DNA of 64,000 nt from Exiguobacterium aurantiacum (GTDB lineage Bacteria; Bacillota; Bacilli; Exiguobacteriales; Exiguobacteriaceae): NCBI RefSeq assembly GCF_001766415.1, contig NZ_MKXO01000002.1, forward strand, positions 186,001 to 250,000, written 5' to 3'. The notes beneath the pieces were generated by a model. That model saw only the letters and a list, made by a program, of their open reading frames with translations. It had not been told where the DNA came from and ran no database searches. Positions 61,955 through 64,000 of the stretch are shown one piece after another. Made by a program: the position numbers and the translations under genes. Position 1 is the stretch's first letter, and every line of letters begins with the position of its first letter.

Positions 61955-62870
61955 TCGGCACACCTCCTTCGTACGATTCGCCCGTCACTTTCAAGAATAC
62001 GTCGTCAAGTGACGGCTGTTTCACCGTGAGCCGCTCCGGCTGTAACGCCTGCTCATCGAGTTTCCGGACGACGTCGGTCAACGTGTAGTCGCGAAGTTCG
62101 AAGACGAGGCTCGGTCCGGTCGCGGCTTGTCCGAACAGCTCAGCGGCGGCTCGTGCTTCTGCATCGGTATGAAACACTAGAGAAATCGACTCGCCTCCGA
62201 CGGTCTGCTTCAATTCTTCTGCTGTCCCTTCGACGACAATCTTACCGTGATGGATGATGGCGATGCGATCGGCCAGCTCGTCCGCCTCCTCTAAATATTG
62301 GGTCGTCAAAAAGATGGTCGTCCCGAACTCTTGATTGAGACGCCGTACCTCTTTCCAAATCTCGATTCGACTCGCCGGGTCGAGCCCGGTCGTCGGTTCA
62401 TCTAAAAACAGTACGATCGGACGATGGACGAGCGTGAGCGCCAAATCAAGCCGACGCCGCATCCCGCCGGAATACGTGCCACTCTTTCGGTCAGCCGCAT
62501 CCGCGAGTGAGACGACCGACAGCAGTTCCTCGGCCCGTGCTTCTGCTTCACGTTTCGTCATTTTGAACAGCCGACCTTGAAGGACGAGCAATTCCCGGCC
62601 GGTCAACACTTTATCGATGCCCGTCTCCTGGAGGGCGACACCGATGGATAACCGGACGTCCTTCTCCCGCTTGACGACATCAAACCCGTTCACGCGCGCC
62701 GACCCGCTCGTCGGTCGAATGAGTGTCGTCAACATCTGTATAGCCGTCGATTTCCCGGCCCCGTTCGGACCAAGGAACGCAAAGATTTCTCCTTGTTTTA
62801 CTGAAAACGATATTCCGTCGACGGCCGGAACATCCCCGAACGTCTTGACGAGTGACTCTACTTCGATCAT
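61944..62870 (-). CDS. ABC exporter ATP-binding protein (DrrA-like)
   Basis: It is 308 residues from ATG 62870 (AGGAGG upstream). Walker A GPNGAGKSTAIQM, Q-loop, signature YSGGMRRRLDLALTL, Walker B VLFLDEPTTGLDP, H-loop region FLTTQYLEEADEL. The C-terminal ~90 residues (PERLTVKQPSLDDVFLKVTGE) are the daunorubicin-resistance-type extension. First gene of the pair. Confidence 0.93.
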   Translation of the reverse strand: MIEVESLVKTFGDVPAVDGISFSVKQGEIFAFLGPNGAGKSTAIQMLTTLIRPTSGSARVNGFDVVKREKDVRLSIGVALQETGIDKVLTGRELLVLQGRLFKMTKREAEARAEELLSVVSLADAADRKSGTYSGGMRRRLDLALTLVHRPIVLFLDEPTTGLDPASRIEIWKEVRRLNQEFGTTIFLTTQYLEEADELADRIAIIHHGKIVVEGTAEELKQTVGGESISLVFHTDAEARAAAELFGQAATGPSLVFELRDYTLTDVVRKLDEQALQPERLTVKQPSLDDVFLKVTGESYEGGVPSVD

Positions 62871-62933
62871 CGACCCCACCTCCTGCCTTACTCATTCCCG
62901 TTCTATTCATATTTTAAATATGAAAGAACGCAT

Positions 62934-62962
62934 CAAAAAAGCTGCAGAGAGAATCTGCAGCT
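62934..62962 (-). terminator. Terminator of glpX
   Basis: 9-bp perfect arms AGCTGCAGA and TCTGCAGCT with a 5-nt loop and a T run on the minus strand. Confidence 0.88.
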
Positions 62963-62970
62963 CGAGAGAA

Positions 62971-63939
62971 TTAAGGTTTCATGACCATTTTCGGTTTTTT
63001 CTTCAATGAATGAATCCCTTCGACGAAACGGACCGTACCCGATTTGGCGCGCATGACGACCGAGTGTGTCTGACCGCCCTGACCCGTGAATTGGACACCA
63101 CGGAGCAGTTCACCGTCTGTCACACCCGTCGCCGCGAAGATACAATCCTCGCCTTTGACGAGATCGTCAAGAAGCAGGATGCGTCCCGTGTCAGCGATGC
63201 CCATATCTTGGCATCGTTTTTCCTGGGCCGCGTCTTCCGGCAACAACCGTCCCTGGAAGTCACCACCGAGGCACTTCATGGCGACGGCTGCGATGACGCC
63301 TTCCGGCGCCCCGCCCGAGCCTAGCAAGAGATCGACACCGGTTTTCGGGAACGCCGTGTTGATGGCCGCCGCGACATCGCCGTCCGGAATCAACTTGATA
63401 CGAGCTCCCGTTGCCCGGACTCGTTGAATCATCTCTTCATGACGGTCACGGTGCAAAATCGTGACGACGACGTCTTCGACGTTCTTGCCCTTCGCCTTGG
63501 CGACGATCGCGATGTTTTCTTCGATCGAGTTGTCGAGGCTGATCAGTCCCGCCGCTTCTGGACCGACCGCAATCTTATCCATATACATGTCTGGCGCGTG
63601 AAGGAGATCACCTGCGTCCGCGACCGCGAGCACCGCGAGTGCGCCCCATGTTCCCGTCGCGACGATGCTCGTCCCTTCGAGCGGATCGACGGCAACGTCG
63701 AGGCGTGAGCCGTAACCGTTCCCGACTTTCTCGCCGATGTAGAGCATCGGTGCCTCGTCCATCTCACCTTCCCCGATGACGACGATCCCTTTCATCGGAA
63801 TCGTATCGAACACTTCGCGCATCGCTGTTGTGGCTGCGTCGTCCGCTTGTTCTTTCAAGCCTTTCCCCATCCAGCGGGCCGAAGACAGCGCTGCCGCTTC
63901 TGTGACCCGGACCAATTCCATTGATAAACTACGTTCCAC
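62971..63939 (-). CDS. glpX: Class II fructose-1,6-bisphosphatase (GlpX)
   Basis: 322 residues of the GlpX gluconeogenic phosphatase. Diagnostic: [41 protein letters not shown] and [16 protein letters not shown]. The start is GTG 63939 (GGGGAG eight bases before), as in B. subtilis YwjI, which also lies next to rho. A methionine six codons later is a poorer start. Confidence 0.96.
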   Translation of the reverse strand: MERSLSMELVRVTEAAALSSARWMGKGLKEQADDAATTAMREVFDTIPMKGIVVIGEGEMDEAPMLYIGEKVGNGYGSRLDVAVDPLEGTSIVATGTWGALAVLAVADAGDLLHAPDMYMDKIAVGPEAAGLISLDNSIEENIAIVAKAKGKNVEDVVVTILHRDRHEEMIQRVRATGARIKLIPDGDVAAAINTAFPKTGVDLLLGSGGAPEGVIAAVAMKCLGGDFQGRLLPEDAAQEKRCQDMGIADTGRILLLDDLVKGEDCIFAATGVTDGELLRGVQFTGQGGQTHSVVMRAKSGTVRFVEGIHSLKKKPKMVMKP

Positions 63940-63956
63940 CCGAATTCTCCCCTTTG

Positions 63957-64000
63957 TTACTCGGACATCTCATCGACCCAGACGAGGGCGCCGAGTTGTT
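63957..64000 (-). CDS. Partial gene, last codons only
   Basis: Reading in from the window end on the minus strand one frame gives [13 protein letters not shown] and then TAA at 63959-63957, 18 bp before glpX. It is the C-terminus of an upstream gene; the product cannot be told from 13 residues. Confidence 0.45.
   Translation of the reverse strand, partial: QLGALVWVDEMSE

Overview
The window reads as chromosomal DNA of a non-sporulating, flagellated, low-to-middle GC Gram-positive bacterium of the Bacillales, most likely Exiguobacterium or a close relative. Gene order is that of the Bacillus subtilis ywk-ywl-atp-murA-mbl-flhOP-fabZ-mscL chromosome arm (glpX, rho, rpmE, tdk, prfA, prmC, sua5, ywlE, rpiB, ywlG, glyA, upp, atp operon, ywzB, murA, mbl, flhO, flhP, fabZ, mscL). 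The sporulation genes that sit in this arm of B. subtilis (spoIIR, spoIID, spoIIQ, spoIIID) are absent. The genus call is inference from synteny, protein style and base composition.

Layout. 1-4.6 kb: a visibly AT-rich three-gene insert (XRE regulator, ImmA/IrrE-like zinc protease, PIN-like protein) reads without a visible terminator into an iron-sulfur photolyase gene; a frameshifted methyltransferase lies divergently. 4.6-11.9 kb: a giant secreted Ig-like repeat protein, a small lipoprotein, a C45 amide hydrolase, a chemoreceptor and a lipoprotein. 11.9-15.9 kb: fabZ, an EpuA-like membrane protein, mscL, glycerate kinase, flhP and flhO. 16-20.8 kb: a PAS-type histidine kinase divergent from a 7TM LytS-like kinase/response regulator pair. 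20.9-25.1 kb: mbl, murA, a DUF1146 protein and a degenerate EAL-HDOD protein. 25.3-32.4 kb: the complete atpZIBEFHAGDC operon. 32.4-34.1 kb: a long regulatory intergenic region and a decayed IS605-type element with an internally deleted tnpB and a still recognisable right end/omega-RNA. 34.1-41.7 kb: a P-type cation ATPase, a fused osmoprotectant ABC transporter, a GGDEF protein and upp. 41.8-49.1 kb: an accessory block (GH114-like secreted protein with repeats, lipoproteins, a two-component system, a TPR-like membrane protein). 49.1-60 kb: glyA, an esterase, the six-gene prfA-prmC-sua5-ywlE-rpiB-ywlG operon, tdk, a CPA1 antiporter, rpmE2 and rho. 59.9-64 kb: an NlpC/P60 hydrolase, a DUF421 protein, a DrrAB-like ABC exporter and glpX, plus the last codons of one more gene.

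Most striking is the XRE - ImmA/IrrE - PIN - photolyase transcription unit. An exact 13-bp inverted repeat lies in its control region, with one arm inside the promoter spacer. It looks like a protease-relieved repressor circuit (compare Deinococcus IrrE/DdrO and ImmA/ImmR) that controls a predicted nuclease and, by read-through, a DNA repair enzyme. Second is the mini-TnpB element with a retained omega-RNA. All functional calls are from reading the sequence; no database search was run.
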